Positions 1 through 10,079 are shown, numbered from the stretch's first letter. The stretch is DNA of 42,353 nt from Rhodoplanes serenus (GCA_945893145.1 CAMDDZ010000046.1:1-42353), one strand, 5' to 3'. Notes: a model not told the origin generated them from the sequence alone. Numbers and translations are program-made.

Positions 1-145
1 CCAAAACCGCCGCCACAACGCGGTTACGTAGATCAAGGGAATATGGTCGGGCCATCCGTGCTGGCCTCCAGCCCAGCCAGCATCTTGAATCAGACCCAGA
101 CCGATTTGGGAATCCAAAATCGATTCAATCCAGACGAGTCACACT
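1..145. other. Unassigned 145-bp left edge
   Basis: No convincing coding frame, RNA gene or terminator is visible. It lies downstream of the minus-strand hydrolase and probably separates it from a gene outside the window. Confidence 0.4.
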
Positions 146-796
146 CTAGCGCCGCTCGACCTTGAGCCGTTTGTCGAGGTACGAGGTGACCGACTGCATC
201 AGCGTGTCGACCTTGCCGTCGAAGAAGTGGTTGGCGCCCGGCACCACCCGCTGCTCGATGATGATGCCCTTCTGGGTCTTGAGCTTGTCGACCAGGCCAG
301 TGACGTCCTTGTGCGGCACCACCGCGTCCTTATCGCCATGAATGATCAGGCCCGACGACGGGCAGGGCGCCAGGAACGAGAAGTCGTAGAGGTTGGCGGG
401 CGGCGCGACCGAGATGAAGCCCTCGATCTCCGGCCGCCGCATCAGAAGCTGCATGCCGATCCAGGCACCGAACGAGAAGCCCGCGATCCAGCACGAGCGC
501 GCCTCGGGGTTGATCGACTGCACCCAGTCGAGCGCGGCTGCGGCATCGGACAACTCGCCCTGGCCGTGATCGAACGAGCCCTGGCTTCGCCCAACGCCGC
601 GGAAGTTGAACCGGATGACCGCAAAGCCGCGATGCACGAAGGCGTAGTAGAGCTGATAGATGATCTGGTGGTTCATCGTGCCGCCGAACTGCGGATGCGG
701 ATGCAGCACGATCCCGATCGGGGCGTTCTTCTGCGGTGCCGGGTGGTACCGCGCTTCGATCCGGCCGGCAGGACCCGCGAAGATGACTTCAGGCAT
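146..796 (-). CDS. alpha/beta hydrolase (dienelactone-hydrolase-like serine hydrolase)
   Basis: A 216-residue cytoplasmic alpha/beta-hydrolase with no signal peptide. The nucleophile elbow GFSFG is at residues 106-110 (Ser108). A likely acid is Asp157 (HGDKDAVVP) and the base His190 (GANHFF), so the triad appears complete. HPHPQFGGTMN near residues 32-42 supplies the oxyanion region typical of the short COG2945-like group. RFNFRGVGRSQGSFD is another family hallmark. It is divergent from the suf cluster across 262 bp. I know this neighbour arrangement from related Bradyrhizobium-type genomes, but a link with Fe-S assembly is not shown. The substrate is unknown; esterase or thioesterase activity is plausible. 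Confidence 0.85.
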   Translation of the reverse strand: MPEVIFAGPAGRIEARYHPAPQKNAPIGIVLHPHPQFGGTMNHQIIYQLYYAFVHRGFAVIRFNFRGVGRSQGSFDHGQGELSDAAAALDWVQSINPEARSCWIAGFSFGAWIGMQLLMRRPEIEGFISVAPPANLYDFSFLAPCPSSGLIIHGDKDAVVPHKDVTGLVDKLKTQKGIIIEQRVVPGANHFFDGKVDTLMQSVTSYLDKRLKVERR

Positions 797-1058
797 GAGC
801 TCAAAAACCTTGATCGGCGGCCGCCAGTTGATGGCTCGGACCGCGGGGCAGTGACGGTGCGCTTGACGGCAACGTTGAGCGCACGTAACGAGTTGAAACT
901 ATTCGAATTCTCGGAACGCCCCGCGACTCATGGCGAGCATGGGGCCTAAAGCTTGGGCGGCGACTTCTTGCATGATGTCGCTGCCCAAAATCAAGTAAAA
1001 TGAGGGGCCTAGCGGGTTCTTCGGGGCCTCGGAGCCGCTATCCAGGTAAACAAATTCG
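797..1058. promoter_or_regulatory. Divergent intergenic region upstream of the suf cluster
   Basis: This 262-bp region must hold the promoters for the hydrolase and the suf cluster. It contains an AT-rich near-palindrome TTGAAACTATTCGAA at 893-907, whose relative occurs upstream of sufA at 7954-7968. It also has a TAAAAT hexamer at 996-1001 that could be a -10 box, but no well-spaced -35 accompanies it. A CTTGAC at 862-867 is followed after 17 bp by a poor -10 (GTAACG). No Rrf2-family regulator gene (IscR or RirA) lies here. Confidence 0.35.
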
Positions 1059-2195
1059 ATGTCGGAGCATGTCTATCTCGACTGGAACGCGACCGGGAAG
1101 CTCCGGCCGCAGGCGCATGCCGCGGTGGTGGCGGCGCTCGATGTGACCGGAAACCCGTCCTCGATCCACGCCGCCGGCCGGGCCGCCCGCCGGCTGGTCG
1201 AGGCGGCGCGCGAGCAGGTTGCAGCGCTCGTCGGAGCCAAGCCGCGCCAGGTGGTGTTCACGTCCGGCGGCACCGAGGCTAATGCGCTGGCGCTGTCACC
1301 CAGTCTCGGCGGCGCGCTGCTGGTCTCGGCGATCGAGCATCCTTCGGTGCGCAGCGGCGGCCGCTTTCCGGCGGTTACGGAGCTTGCGGTGACGCCGGAC
1401 GGCATCGTCGATCTGGCCCCTTTGGCGACCAGTCTGGCCGGCTGCCCGCGACCGCTGGTTTCTCTGATGCTAGCCAATAACGAGACCGGCGTCGTTCAAC
1501 CAATTTATGAAGCAGCTCGCCTGGTTCATGCGGCAGGTGGTCTTCTCCATGTCGATTCCGTCCAGGGGCCTGGACGAATTGCCTGCGATTTCAAGGCGCT
1601 GGACGCCGATCTTATGACGTTATCTGGGCACAAGATCGGCGGTCCCCAGGGTGTTGGCGCGCTGATCGTCCGCGAGGGCCTGAACCCGGCGCCGCTCACG
1701 CGCGGCGGCGGCCAGGAGCGCGGCGCGCGGCCGGGCACCGAGAACGTGGCGGCGATCGCCGGCTTTGGCGCCGCGGCTGCGGCGGTTGCGCACGCCTGGA
1801 AGGACGAGGCCGCTCACATGGCGGGGCTGCGCGACACGCTCGAAGCGGGTCTCAAGGCCGTCGCGCCTGAAGTGGTCATTTTCGGCGCCGGGCAGCCTCG
1901 GCTGCCGAACACCACGCTGTTTGCCGTGCCTGGCATGAAGGCCGAAACGGCCGTGATTGCGTTCGATCTTGATGGGGTTGCGGTGTCGTCGGGCGCTGCC
2001 TGCTCGTCCGGCAAGGTCTCGCCGTCGCACGTGCTTGCCGCCATGGGGATCGAGCTTAAGCTCGCCCAGGGCGCCGTACGTGTAAGTCTTGGACACACAA
2101 CTACGGCGAGAGACGTGGAATCATTCTTAAATGCTTGGGCCAAGCTGTCCGAGGGACTATATAAGTCGAAGAAACAGACAGATATCGCCGCCTAG
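1059..2195 (+). CDS. Cysteine desulfurase, NifS/IscS-type (group I)
   Basis: A 378-residue PLP-dependent enzyme that removes sulfur from L-cysteine as a persulfide for Fe-S cluster assembly. The PLP-binding lysine is Lys192 in SGHKIGGPQG. The aspartate pairing with the PLP nitrogen lies in LLHVDSVQ. The catalytic cysteine is Cys315 in the long mobile loop SSGAACSSGK, which marks it as group I (IscS/NifS) rather than SufS. RPGTEN at residues 225-230 is the usual substrate-binding motif. It begins the suf gene cluster, about 93 bp before sufB. It could be called sufS-like or iscS by context, so no symbol is given. Confidence 0.93.
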   Translation: MSEHVYLDWNATGKLRPQAHAAVVAALDVTGNPSSIHAAGRAARRLVEAAREQVAALVGAKPRQVVFTSGGTEANALALSPSLGGALLVSAIEHPSVRSGGRFPAVTELAVTPDGIVDLAPLATSLAGCPRPLVSLMLANNETGVVQPIYEAARLVHAAGGLLHVDSVQGPGRIACDFKALDADLMTLSGHKIGGPQGVGALIVREGLNPAPLTRGGGQERGARPGTENVAAIAGFGAAAAAVAHAWKDEAAHMAGLRDTLEAGLKAVAPEVVIFGAGQPRLPNTTLFAVPGMKAETAVIAFDLDGVAVSSGAACSSGKVSPSHVLAAMGIELKLAQGAVRVSLGHTTTARDVESFLNAWAKLSEGLYKSKKQTDIAA

Positions 2196-2288
2196 GCGGC
2201 TTTGCGAAGGGCCATCCCGAAGCGACAGCGACACCACCATAACCGACAATCCAGCCCACGGTCCTTGAAACCGTGAGGAGAGGAAGAA

Positions 2289-3767
<1,479 letters not shown>

Positions 3768-3792
3768 GGATGGCGCCGGGCGGGGAGGAACG

Positions 3793-4146
3793 ATGTCGGC
3801 GCTCGATCAGGCTGTGGCTGAGCTTGAGGCCAAGCGGGCCAAGGACAGCGCCGAGCGGCGCGCCCGCCGCGACGCGGCAAGTGCCTTCCTCAAGGAGTTT
3901 TTCGACGCCGACGTCGCGCCGTCGCGGAAGCTGAAGGACAACGGAGTGCGTGCGGTCTTCGATGGCGCGCGCATCGTGCTGCAAAAGCCCGAAGAGGGCG
4001 TCTATGCGGAAGGAATGATGATCGTGGTCGGCGAGCAAGGCGAGATCGATGTGAGTGGACGCTCGCTCGGTCCGGTTGGAGCCGCCGACAAAGCCATCAA
4101 GAAGAAGGAGCTGATTGCCGAGATCATCGCGCATTTCAGCCTGTAA
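3793..4146 (+). CDS. Uncharacterised 117-aa protein inside the suf operon
   Basis: A small protein between sufB and sufC. The ATG at 3793 follows GGGGAGGAACG, a good ribosome site; the frame stays open upstream into sufB, but that part is antiparallel to nothing and overlaps sufB's own frame. The N-terminal 45 residues are charged and probably helical (AELEAKRAKDSAERRARRDA), possibly a coiled coil. The rest looks like a small beta-rich domain ending in helix (GVYAEGMMIVVGEQGEIDVSGRSLG). There is no cysteine, so it cannot itself transfer persulfide or ligate Fe-S. It does not resemble SufE or SufU. Translation is likely coupled to sufB and sufC (15-bp gap). Similar unnamed ORFs sit at this position in related alphaproteobacteria, as far as I recall. 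Function unknown. Confidence 0.85.
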   Translation: MSALDQAVAELEAKRAKDSAERRARRDAASAFLKEFFDADVAPSRKLKDNGVRAVFDGARIVLQKPEEGVYAEGMMIVVGEQGEIDVSGRSLGPVGAADKAIKKKELIAEIIAHFSL

Positions 4147-4161
4147 GAAGGACAAGTCAAA

Positions 4162-4926
4162 GTGCCGCTGCTGGAAATCAAAAATCTGCACGTCAGTGTC
4201 GAAGGCCGACAGATTCTCAATGGCCTCGACCTGACCGTGAACAAAGGCGAAGTGCACGCCATCATGGGCCCGAATGGTTCGGGCAAGTCGACGCTGGCTC
4301 ATGTGATGGCCGGCAAGCCCGGCTATGAGGCGACCCAAGGTCAGATCCTGCTCGATGGCGAGGAGGTGCTGACGACGCAGCCCGACGAGCGCGCCGCCAA
4401 AGGCCTGTTCCTGGCGTTCCAATATCCGATGGAAATTCCCGGCGTCGCCACCATCACGTTCCTGCGCACCGCCATGAACGCGCAGCGCAAGAAGCGCGGC
4501 CAGCCTGAGTTCACGGTGCCGGAATTCCAGAAGCGGCTGAACGAAGTTGCCGGCAAGCTCGAAATCGATCGCGAAATGCTACGGCGTGGCGTGAACGTCG
4601 GCTTCTCGGGCGGCGAAAAGAAACGCAACGAGATTCTTCAGATGGCTCTCTTGGAGCCGAAGCTCTGCGTGCTGGACGAGACCGACTCCGGCCTCGACAT
4701 CGACGCGCTCAAGATCGTGTCGGAAGGCGTCAACCGGCTGCGCTCGCCCGAGCGCGCCATGGTGGTCATCACGCATTATCAGCGCCTGCTCAGCCATATC
4801 GTGCCCGACGTGGTGCATGTGCTGTCGCGCGGCCGCATCGTGCGGACCGGCGGCAAGGAGCTGGCGCTCGAGCTTGAGGCCAAGGGCTACGCGCAATATC
4901 AGGACGAGGCGGCGCTGGCGTCATGA
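4162..4926 (+). CDS. sufC: Fe-S assembly ATPase SufC
   Basis: A 254-residue soluble ABC-type ATPase that energises the SufBC2D scaffold. Walker A is GPNGSGKST at residues 36-44. The signature is FSGGEKKRNE from residue 148. Walker B is LCVLDETDSGLD at 168-179, and the switch histidine is His205 (VITHYQRLL). FQYPMEIPGV is a SufC hallmark that separates it from transporter ATPases. The start codon is GTG, with AGAAGGA just upstream. Its last four bases overlap the start of sufD (ATGA), indicating translational coupling. Confidence 0.97.
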   Translation: MPLLEIKNLHVSVEGRQILNGLDLTVNKGEVHAIMGPNGSGKSTLAHVMAGKPGYEATQGQILLDGEEVLTTQPDERAAKGLFLAFQYPMEIPGVATITFLRTAMNAQRKKRGQPEFTVPEFQKRLNEVAGKLEIDREMLRRGVNVGFSGGEKKRNEILQMALLEPKLCVLDETDSGLDIDALKIVSEGVNRLRSPERAMVVITHYQRLLSHIVPDVVHVLSRGRIVRTGGKELALELEAKGYAQYQDEAALAS

Positions 4927-6257
4927 CGGCCGAAGTCCGCGCCATAAAAACCCCCGCCGAGCTTGCGCTCGCGGAAGCCTATACGGCTGCCAAGCCAAAG
5001 CTTCCGGGCGATGGCAAGGTGATTGCCTTGCGCGAAGCCGCATTCCGGCGTTTCGACGCGCAGGGTCTGCCAAACCGGCGCGTCGAGGAATGGAAATACA
5101 CCGATCTCCGCGCGCTGATGCGGGAGGCAAAGCCCATCGCGGGGTTGCCCGATGCTGCCGCCAAGGCGCGCGCCAAGAGCGCAGGTTCGCTGATCGGCGA
5201 TATCGATGTGCGCCGTATCGTTTTTGTCGATGGCGCGTTCGTGCCGGAGCTGTCGGATCTGAAAAACCTCTCGCCCGGTCTGACCATCGGCTCGATGGCG
5301 CAGGCGCTGGCGTCCGGCGATCCGCTGGTCGCCGCGCATCTCGGCAAGGTGGCGGCGGCCGACGACAGCGCGGTGGCGCTCAACACCGCGCTGATGCGCG
5401 ACGGCGCGGTGATCCGCGTCGCCGCGGGCTCCACGGTCGAACTTCCGATCCATCTGGTGTTTGTCGCGGCGGCGGAACAGTCCGCGTCCATGTTCACGCG
5501 CTCGCTGGTGGTGATCGAGAAGGGCGCCCGCGCCATGCTGGTCGAGAGCCACGAAGGCGCGACCGCGGCCGAGCATCAGGTCAACACCGCGCTGGAGTTG
5601 GTGGTTGGCGACGATGCTTATGTCGATCACATCAAGATCACCAGCGGTAAGAGCCCCGTGGTGCATGTGTCTTCGCTGATGGTCACGATCGGCGCGCGCG
5701 CGCGCTTTAACGATTTCAGCTACACAACCGGTAATGCGGTGGTGCGCAATCAGCTTTTCCTCCAGTTCGACGGTGCGGGCGCGCTCGCCGGCATCCGGGG
5801 TGCGAGCCTGCTCAACGGCCGCCAGCATGCCGACGTCACGCTCGTGGCCGATCACAAGGCGGGCGGTTGCCAGAGCCGCGAAGTGTTCAAGGCGGTGCTC
5901 GACGGCCAAAGCCGCAGTGTCTTCCAGGGCAAGATTATCGTGCGCCCCAAGGCGCAGAAAACCGACGCCCGGATGCTCAGCAACGCGCTGCTGCTTTCCG
6001 ACGAGGCTGAGACCGACACCAAGCCGGAACTGGAAATTTTCGCCGACGACGTGCAGTGCGGACACGGCGCCACCTCGGGCGCGCTCGACGACGGCCTGAA
6101 GTTCTATCTGATGGCGCGCGGCATTCCGGAGTCCGAAGCCGAGTCGCTCTTGGTGCAGGCCTTCGTCGGCGAGGCGGTCGAAGGCATCGAACATGCCGGC
6201 TTGCGTGACGCGCTGATGGTGAATGTCGCCGAATGGCTGAAAGCGCGAGCGGGGTGA
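4923..6257 (+). CDS. sufD: Fe-S assembly protein SufD
   Basis: A 444-residue SufD, the SufB paralogue in the SufBC2D complex. The N-terminal helical region holds NRRVEEWKYTDLRALM (residues 51-66), a SufD hallmark. The C-terminal half carries SREVFKAVLDGQSRSVFQGKI and QKTDARMLSNALLLSDEAE, also typical. ADDVQCGHGATSG holds Cys379 and His381, at positions corresponding to SufD residues implicated in cluster building. It overlaps sufC by 4 bp and is followed by sufS after 4 bp. Confidence 0.96.
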   Translation: MTAEVRAIKTPAELALAEAYTAAKPKLPGDGKVIALREAAFRRFDAQGLPNRRVEEWKYTDLRALMREAKPIAGLPDAAAKARAKSAGSLIGDIDVRRIVFVDGAFVPELSDLKNLSPGLTIGSMAQALASGDPLVAAHLGKVAAADDSAVALNTALMRDGAVIRVAAGSTVELPIHLVFVAAAEQSASMFTRSLVVIEKGARAMLVESHEGATAAEHQVNTALELVVGDDAYVDHIKITSGKSPVVHVSSLMVTIGARARFNDFSYTTGNAVVRNQLFLQFDGAGALAGIRGASLLNGRQHADVTLVADHKAGGCQSREVFKAVLDGQSRSVFQGKIIVRPKAQKTDARMLSNALLLSDEAETDTKPELEIFADDVQCGHGATSGALDDGLKFYLMARGIPESEAESLLVQAFVGEAVEGIEHAGLRDALMVNVAEWLKARAG

Positions 6258-6261
6258 CGCC

Positions 6262-7503
6262 ATGCATCCCGCAGTGACTAATGGTTCCTACGACGTCGAA
6301 CGCATCCGCGCAGACTTTCCCATCCTCGCGATGCAGGTCTACGGCAAGCCGCTCGTTTATCTCGACAACGCCGCCTCGGCGCAGAAGCCGAAGGCCGTGC
6401 TTGACCGTATCCAGCACGCCTATACGGCGGAATACGCCAACGTGCATCGCGGTCTGCATTACCTCGCCAATGCGGCGACCGAAGCCTATGAGGGCGCGCG
6501 CGAGACGGTGAGGGCGTTCCTCAACGCCCGGCGCACCGAGGAGATCATCTTCACCCGCAACGCCACCGAGGCGATCAACCTTGTCGCCTATACGTTTGGG
6601 CGCGAGCGCATCAAACCGGGCGACGAGATCGTGCTCTCCATCATGGAGCACCATTCCAACATCGTGCCATGGCATTTCCTTCGCGAGCGGTACGGCGCGG
6701 TGATCAAATGGGCGCCGGTCGACGACGAGGGCAATTTCCTCATCGAGGAATTCGAAAAGCTGCTGTCGCCGCGCACCAAGATGGTCGCCATCACGCAGAT
6801 GTCGAACACGCTCGGCACCGTGGTGCCGATCAAGGCGGTGGTGAAGCTCGCACATGATCGCGGCATCCCGGTGCTGGTCGATGGCGCGCAGGGCGCGATC
6901 CATCTCGATTGCGACGTGCAGGACCTCGATTGCGATTTCTACGTTCTCACCGGCCACAAGCTTTACGGGCCGACCGGCATCGGCGTGCTCTATGGCAAGT
7001 ACGATCTGCTTGCCGCCATGCCGCCGTTCAACGGCGGCGGCGAGATGATCCGCGAAGTGTCCGAGGATCGCGTCACCTATGGCGAGCCGCCGCACCGCTT
7101 CGAGGCCGGCACACCGTCGATCGTGCAAGCCATCGGCCTTGGCGCCGCGATCGACTATGTCAATTCGATCGGCAAGCCGCGCATCCGGGTGCACGAGGGC
7201 GACCTGGTGCGCTATGCCCACGAGCGGCTGCGCGAGATCAATTCGCTCCGCATCATCGGCAACACCAAGGACAAGGGCCCCATCGTCTCGTTCGAGATGA
7301 AGGGCGCGCATCCGCACGATGTTGCGACCGTCATCGACCGCACCGGTGTCGCGGTGCGGGCCGGCACCCATTGTGTGATGCCGTTGCTCGCGCGCTATGG
7401 TCTCACCGCCACCTGCCGCGCGTCCTTTGCGCTCTACAACACGCGCGATGAGATCGACCATCTGGCGCGGGCACTGATCAAAGCCAAGGAAATGTTCGCA
7501 TGA
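6262..7503 (+). CDS. sufS: Cysteine desulfurase SufS (group II)
   Basis: A 413-residue group II cysteine desulfurase. Lys233 (TGHKLYGPTGIG) binds PLP, and VDGAQ near 207-210 carries the cofactor aspartate. Cys371 in RAGTHCVMPLL lies in the short loop that defines SufS. FNGGGEMI and FEAGTPSIV are further family motifs. This is the second desulfurase in the cluster; the first (1059-2195) is of the other group. SufS normally needs a SufE or SufU partner, and none is encoded in this window. Its stop overlaps the sufT start by 4 bp. Confidence 0.96.
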   Translation: MHPAVTNGSYDVERIRADFPILAMQVYGKPLVYLDNAASAQKPKAVLDRIQHAYTAEYANVHRGLHYLANAATEAYEGARETVRAFLNARRTEEIIFTRNATEAINLVAYTFGRERIKPGDEIVLSIMEHHSNIVPWHFLRERYGAVIKWAPVDDEGNFLIEEFEKLLSPRTKMVAITQMSNTLGTVVPIKAVVKLAHDRGIPVLVDGAQGAIHLDCDVQDLDCDFYVLTGHKLYGPTGIGVLYGKYDLLAAMPPFNGGGEMIREVSEDRVTYGEPPHRFEAGTPSIVQAIGLGAAIDYVNSIGKPRIRVHEGDLVRYAHERLREINSLRIIGNTKDKGPIVSFEMKGAHPHDVATVIDRTGVAVRAGTHCVMPLLARYGLTATCRASFALYNTRDEIDHLARALIKAKEMFA

Positions 7504-7898
7504 CCGACCAAACCGATGACACCAACAAGCCCGCAACCGATGTTCCGGCGGCGCCCGCCGGCGAGAGCAAGTCCGCGTTGCCGGAAGGCGAACTGACGCG
7601 CCTCACCGACGAAATCGTGGCCGCGCTCAAGACGGTCTATGACCCCGAAATTCCCGCCGACATCTATGAACTCGGCCTGATCTACAAGATCGACATCGAA
7701 GACGACCGGGCGGTGAAGATCGACATGTCGCTCACCACGCCCAATTGCCCGTCGGCGCAGGAATTGCCCATTATGGTGCAGAACGCCGTGTCGAGCGTCC
7801 CCGGCGTCGGCAAGGTCGATGTCGCCGTGGTGTGGGATCCGCCGTGGGATCAGAGCCGCATGTCGGACGAGGCGCGGCTTGTGCTCAACATGTGGTGA
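7500..7898 (+). CDS. sufT: SufT / MIP18-family (DUF59) Fe-S maturation factor
   Basis: A 132-residue protein. About 30 N-terminal residues are low-complexity, followed by one DUF59 domain. Hallmarks are VYDPEIPADIYELGLIY (residues 46-62) and the conserved cysteine in TTPNCPSAQ. DPPWDQSRMSDEARL follows near the C-terminus. SufT-type proteins help mature Fe-S targets, especially when demand is high. It overlaps sufS by 4 bp, so it is in the same transcript. It ends in a tryptophan, as is usual for this family. Confidence 0.92.
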   Translation: MTDQTDDTNKPATDVPAAPAGESKSALPEGELTRLTDEIVAALKTVYDPEIPADIYELGLIYKIDIEDDRAVKIDMSLTTPNCPSAQELPIMVQNAVSSVPGVGKVDVAVVWDPPWDQSRMSDEARLVLNMW

Positions 7899-7953
7899 GT
7901 TGCGAAGGCGGCGCTGCCGTCTTACATAGGTGTTAGCGAAGTTGTTGGTATTT

Positions 7954-7968
7954 TTGAACTATTACAAA
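7954..7968 (+). promoter_or_regulatory. Candidate operator upstream of sufA (TTGAACTATTACAAA)
   Basis: An AT-rich dyad with TTTG and CAAA arms separated by eight bases, in the 87-bp gap between sufT and sufA. It shares the TTGAA-CTATT core with the sequence at 893-907 upstream of the first suf gene. The pairing suggests a common regulator, but no protein can be assigned. Confidence 0.25.
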
Positions 7969-7985
7969 TCGCTTCGGAGACCGAA

Positions 7986-8384
7986 ATGGCCACCGCCCGA
8001 CCGAGACCCCAGGTGATGCGTTTGAGCGAGGCGGCCGCCGCCCGCATCCGCGACCTCATGGCAAAGTCGGACCGGCCGATCGCGGGGCTGCGCGTCGGCG
8101 TCAAGAACGGCGGCTGCGCCGGCATGGAATACACCATGGAATACGTCGACACGATTGCCCCGACCGACGAGGTCGTCGAGGACAAGGGCGTCAAGCTGAT
8201 CATCGATCCCAAGGCGGTGTTGTTTTTGATCGGCACCGAAATGGACTGGAAGACCGAAAAGCTGTCGGCGCAGTTTGTATTCAACAACCCGAACCAGACC
8301 TCAGCCTGCGGCTGCGGCGAGTCGGTGCTGCTGACGCCGGCCAAGCGCGATGACGCCCAGGCGGGCGCTAAGGCCGCGCACTAA
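7986..8384 (+). CDS. sufA: A-type Fe-S carrier SufA (HesB/IscA family)
   Basis: A 132-residue A-type carrier that accepts clusters from SufBCD and hands them to apoproteins. The three ligand cysteines are present: Cys44 (GGCAGMEY) and Cys108/Cys110 (ACGCGES). The body FNNPNQTSACGCGESV is diagnostic. A poorly conserved 15-residue tail follows the domain. It is separated from sufT by 87 bp of AT-richer sequence, so it may have its own promoter as well as read-through from the operon. Confidence 0.95.
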   Translation: MATARPRPQVMRLSEAAAARIRDLMAKSDRPIAGLRVGVKNGGCAGMEYTMEYVDTIAPTDEVVEDKGVKLIIDPKAVLFLIGTEMDWKTEKLSAQFVFNNPNQTSACGCGESVLLTPAKRDDAQAGAKAAH

Positions 8385-8393
8385 GGCGTCGCT

Positions 8394-8822
8394 TTGGCCG
8401 GCGCTGACGACCCCGATACCATCGTTGAGCTGTTCGCTGTTTTTGGGCGGGTTTCGATCCGTCGCATGTTCAGCGGCGCCGGCATTTTCGCCGATGGCCT
8501 GATGATCGGGCTCATCAGCCGGGGCGTCATTTATCTGAAAGCCGATACGGTGACGATCCCGGCGTTCGAGCACGAGGGGCTCGACCCTTTCACCTACCAG
8601 ACCAAGAACGGCCAGCGCTCGCTGATGTCCTATTGGCGGATGCCCGAGCGGCTTTATGACGAGCCCGACGAACTGGCGCAGTGGGCCAAAAGCGCGTTGG
8701 AAGCGGCCCGGCGCAGCGCGCCGCGGAAATCGGCAAGGGTAAAATCGGCAAGCGGCAAATCGGCGAGCGGCCGCGCCCCGACTGCAAGCAAGCGAAAGCA
8801 GCGCCGCCCGAAGCGGTCTTAG
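8394..8822 (+). CDS. TfoX N-terminal domain protein
   Basis: A 142-residue protein starting at a TTG nine bases after the sufA stop, in the same frame. No ribosome site is clear, so translation is probably coupled to sufA. Residues 10-100 match the TfoX N-terminal domain: VSIRRMFSGAGIFADGLMIGLI, VIYLKAD and SLMSYWRMPERLYDEPDEL. The tail from about residue 105 is a Ser/Lys/Arg-rich low-complexity stretch (SARVKSASGKSASGR), which may bind nucleic acid. In gammaproteobacteria TfoX promotes competence. Here the C-terminal TfoX domain is absent, and such alphaproteobacterial proteins have no proven role. Confidence 0.82.
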   Translation: MAGADDPDTIVELFAVFGRVSIRRMFSGAGIFADGLMIGLISRGVIYLKADTVTIPAFEHEGLDPFTYQTKNGQRSLMSYWRMPERLYDEPDELAQWAKSALEAARRSAPRKSARVKSASGKSASGRAPTASKRKQRRPKRS

Positions 8823-8861
8823 CGGCTGAAGGTTAAGTGAGGCCGTTGGCGGGTCGTGAAC

Positions 8862-9932
8862 CTAGGCGACCTTGGATTCGCTTGCCGCGCTGGCGAATTC
8901 CGGGTCGGTCTCGCAGATCACGCGGTTGCGGCCGTTGTGCTTGGCCGCATAGAGACAGGCGTCGGCGCGAGCGATCAGCGACATCTGGGTGTCGCCCTTC
9001 TGCATGGTGGCGACGCCGAGCGAGATCGTGACCCGGCCGAGGTTTTGCCCGGTCGAGCGCTTCATCAGTTCCTTCGACATCACGGCGCGGCGGATGTGGT
9101 CGGCGACCGTGATAGAGGCGCGCAGCACCGTGTTAGGCAGCACGATGGCGAACTCCTCGCCGCCGTAGCGCGCGGCGATGTCCTGGCCCTTGACGTTCTG
9201 CTTCAGCGAGGTGGCGACGAGCCGGAGCACCTGGTCGCCGGTGAGATGGCCCCAGGTGTCGTTGAAACCCTTGAAGTGATCGATATCGATCATCACCAGC
9301 GTCAGCGCCTCGCTGCGCTCTTGCGCCTCCGCCATCGCTTTGGTGAGCGACTGATCGAAGTATTTGCGGTTGGCGAGGCCGGTGAGCGGATCGGTCAGGC
9401 TTTCGGTGCGGACCGATTCCAGGTTCTCCTGCAACTCGTTGATTTCCTGCTTGGAGGCGGTGAGCCGCGCTTCGAGCGAGGCGTTGTTCTGCTGCATCTC
9501 GCTTGCGGTCTGCACCAGCGACTCGACGATGGCGCGGATGCCTTCGCGGTCCTTGGCGTTGCCAAGCTTGCTGCTGGCGTCGGCAAACTTCTCGCTGTAG
9601 CTGTTGGCCGAGCCGACCGCGGTATCGACCATCGCCATGACCTGGCTGATCTCATCCATCACGCGCGAGCCGACGTTGTCGATCTTCTCGGTGAGGCGGG
9701 TCGGCGACAGATAGGTGGAATAGACCTGCTCGAGGTCGGCCTCGCTGAGCGTGCCGTTGCGCTTGAGCGTCTCGTTGATGGTCTGATTGAGGGACGGGCT
9801 GTAGCCGGTCGCGTAGGCGTACCAGATTTCGTAATTGCGCGGCGTGGCAGCCTGGCGCAGGGCTTTGATCTGGCTCAGCGCGATCTCGGCGAACGGCATA
9901 GTCCGTTCGTGGTCACCCGCGCTCACGTCCAT
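8862..9932 (-). CDS. GGDEF-domain diguanylate cyclase
   Basis: A predicted cytoplasmic diguanylate cyclase making c-di-GMP from two GTP. I chose the ATG at 9932 (356 aa) because GAGGGG lies just upstream; a GTG at 9950 would add six residues. The N-terminal half is helical, with a long coiled coil (SEMQQNNASLEARLTASK) leading into the catalytic domain. The domain starts at DPLTGLANR (about residue 181), and the active-site loop is RYGGEEF (GGEEF about 257-261). The residues five before it read KGQD, so the RxxD inhibitory site is degenerate. No transmembrane segment is seen. It is convergent with the TfoX-like gene. Confidence 0.92.
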   Translation of the reverse strand: MDVSAGDHERTMPFAEIALSQIKALRQAATPRNYEIWYAYATGYSPSLNQTINETLKRNGTLSEADLEQVYSTYLSPTRLTEKIDNVGSRVMDEISQVMAMVDTAVGSANSYSEKFADASSKLGNAKDREGIRAIVESLVQTASEMQQNNASLEARLTASKQEINELQENLESVRTESLTDPLTGLANRKYFDQSLTKAMAEAQERSEALTLVMIDIDHFKGFNDTWGHLTGDQVLRLVATSLKQNVKGQDIAARYGGEEFAIVLPNTVLRASITVADHIRRAVMSKELMKRSTGQNLGRVTISLGVATMQKGDTQMSLIARADACLYAAKHNGRNRVICETDPEFASAASESKVA

Positions 9933-10079
9933 CCTGGTCCCCTCACTCACAGACGCGAACGGTCTGCGGCCTACCCCTAGGCAGCATTTCGGCCGGGCGG
10001 TGTAGTGCCCCGGCAGCCGAGGGAACCTATTCCACGGTGGTGAACGTGTGGTAAACGCGGGCCTGCCCGCCGCGTGATT

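Noticed and set aside
4899..6263. 454-codon open frame on the minus strand opposite sufD
   Set aside because: It mirrors sufD codon structure in high-GC DNA. Its protein has His/Arg-rich composition and no family motifs, whereas the plus strand is clearly sufD.
5977..7536. 519-codon minus-strand open frame across sufD/sufS
   Set aside because: An antisense shadow of sufS with low-quality composition and no ribosome site or known domain.
7899..7985. Small gene between sufT and sufA
   Set aside because: Only a short frame with no ribosome site; the AT-rich dyad suggests regulation, not coding.
8856..9980. 374-codon plus-strand open frame opposite the GGDEF gene
   Set aside because: The GGDEF motif set is on the minus strand, and the plus-strand translation has no recognisable domain.
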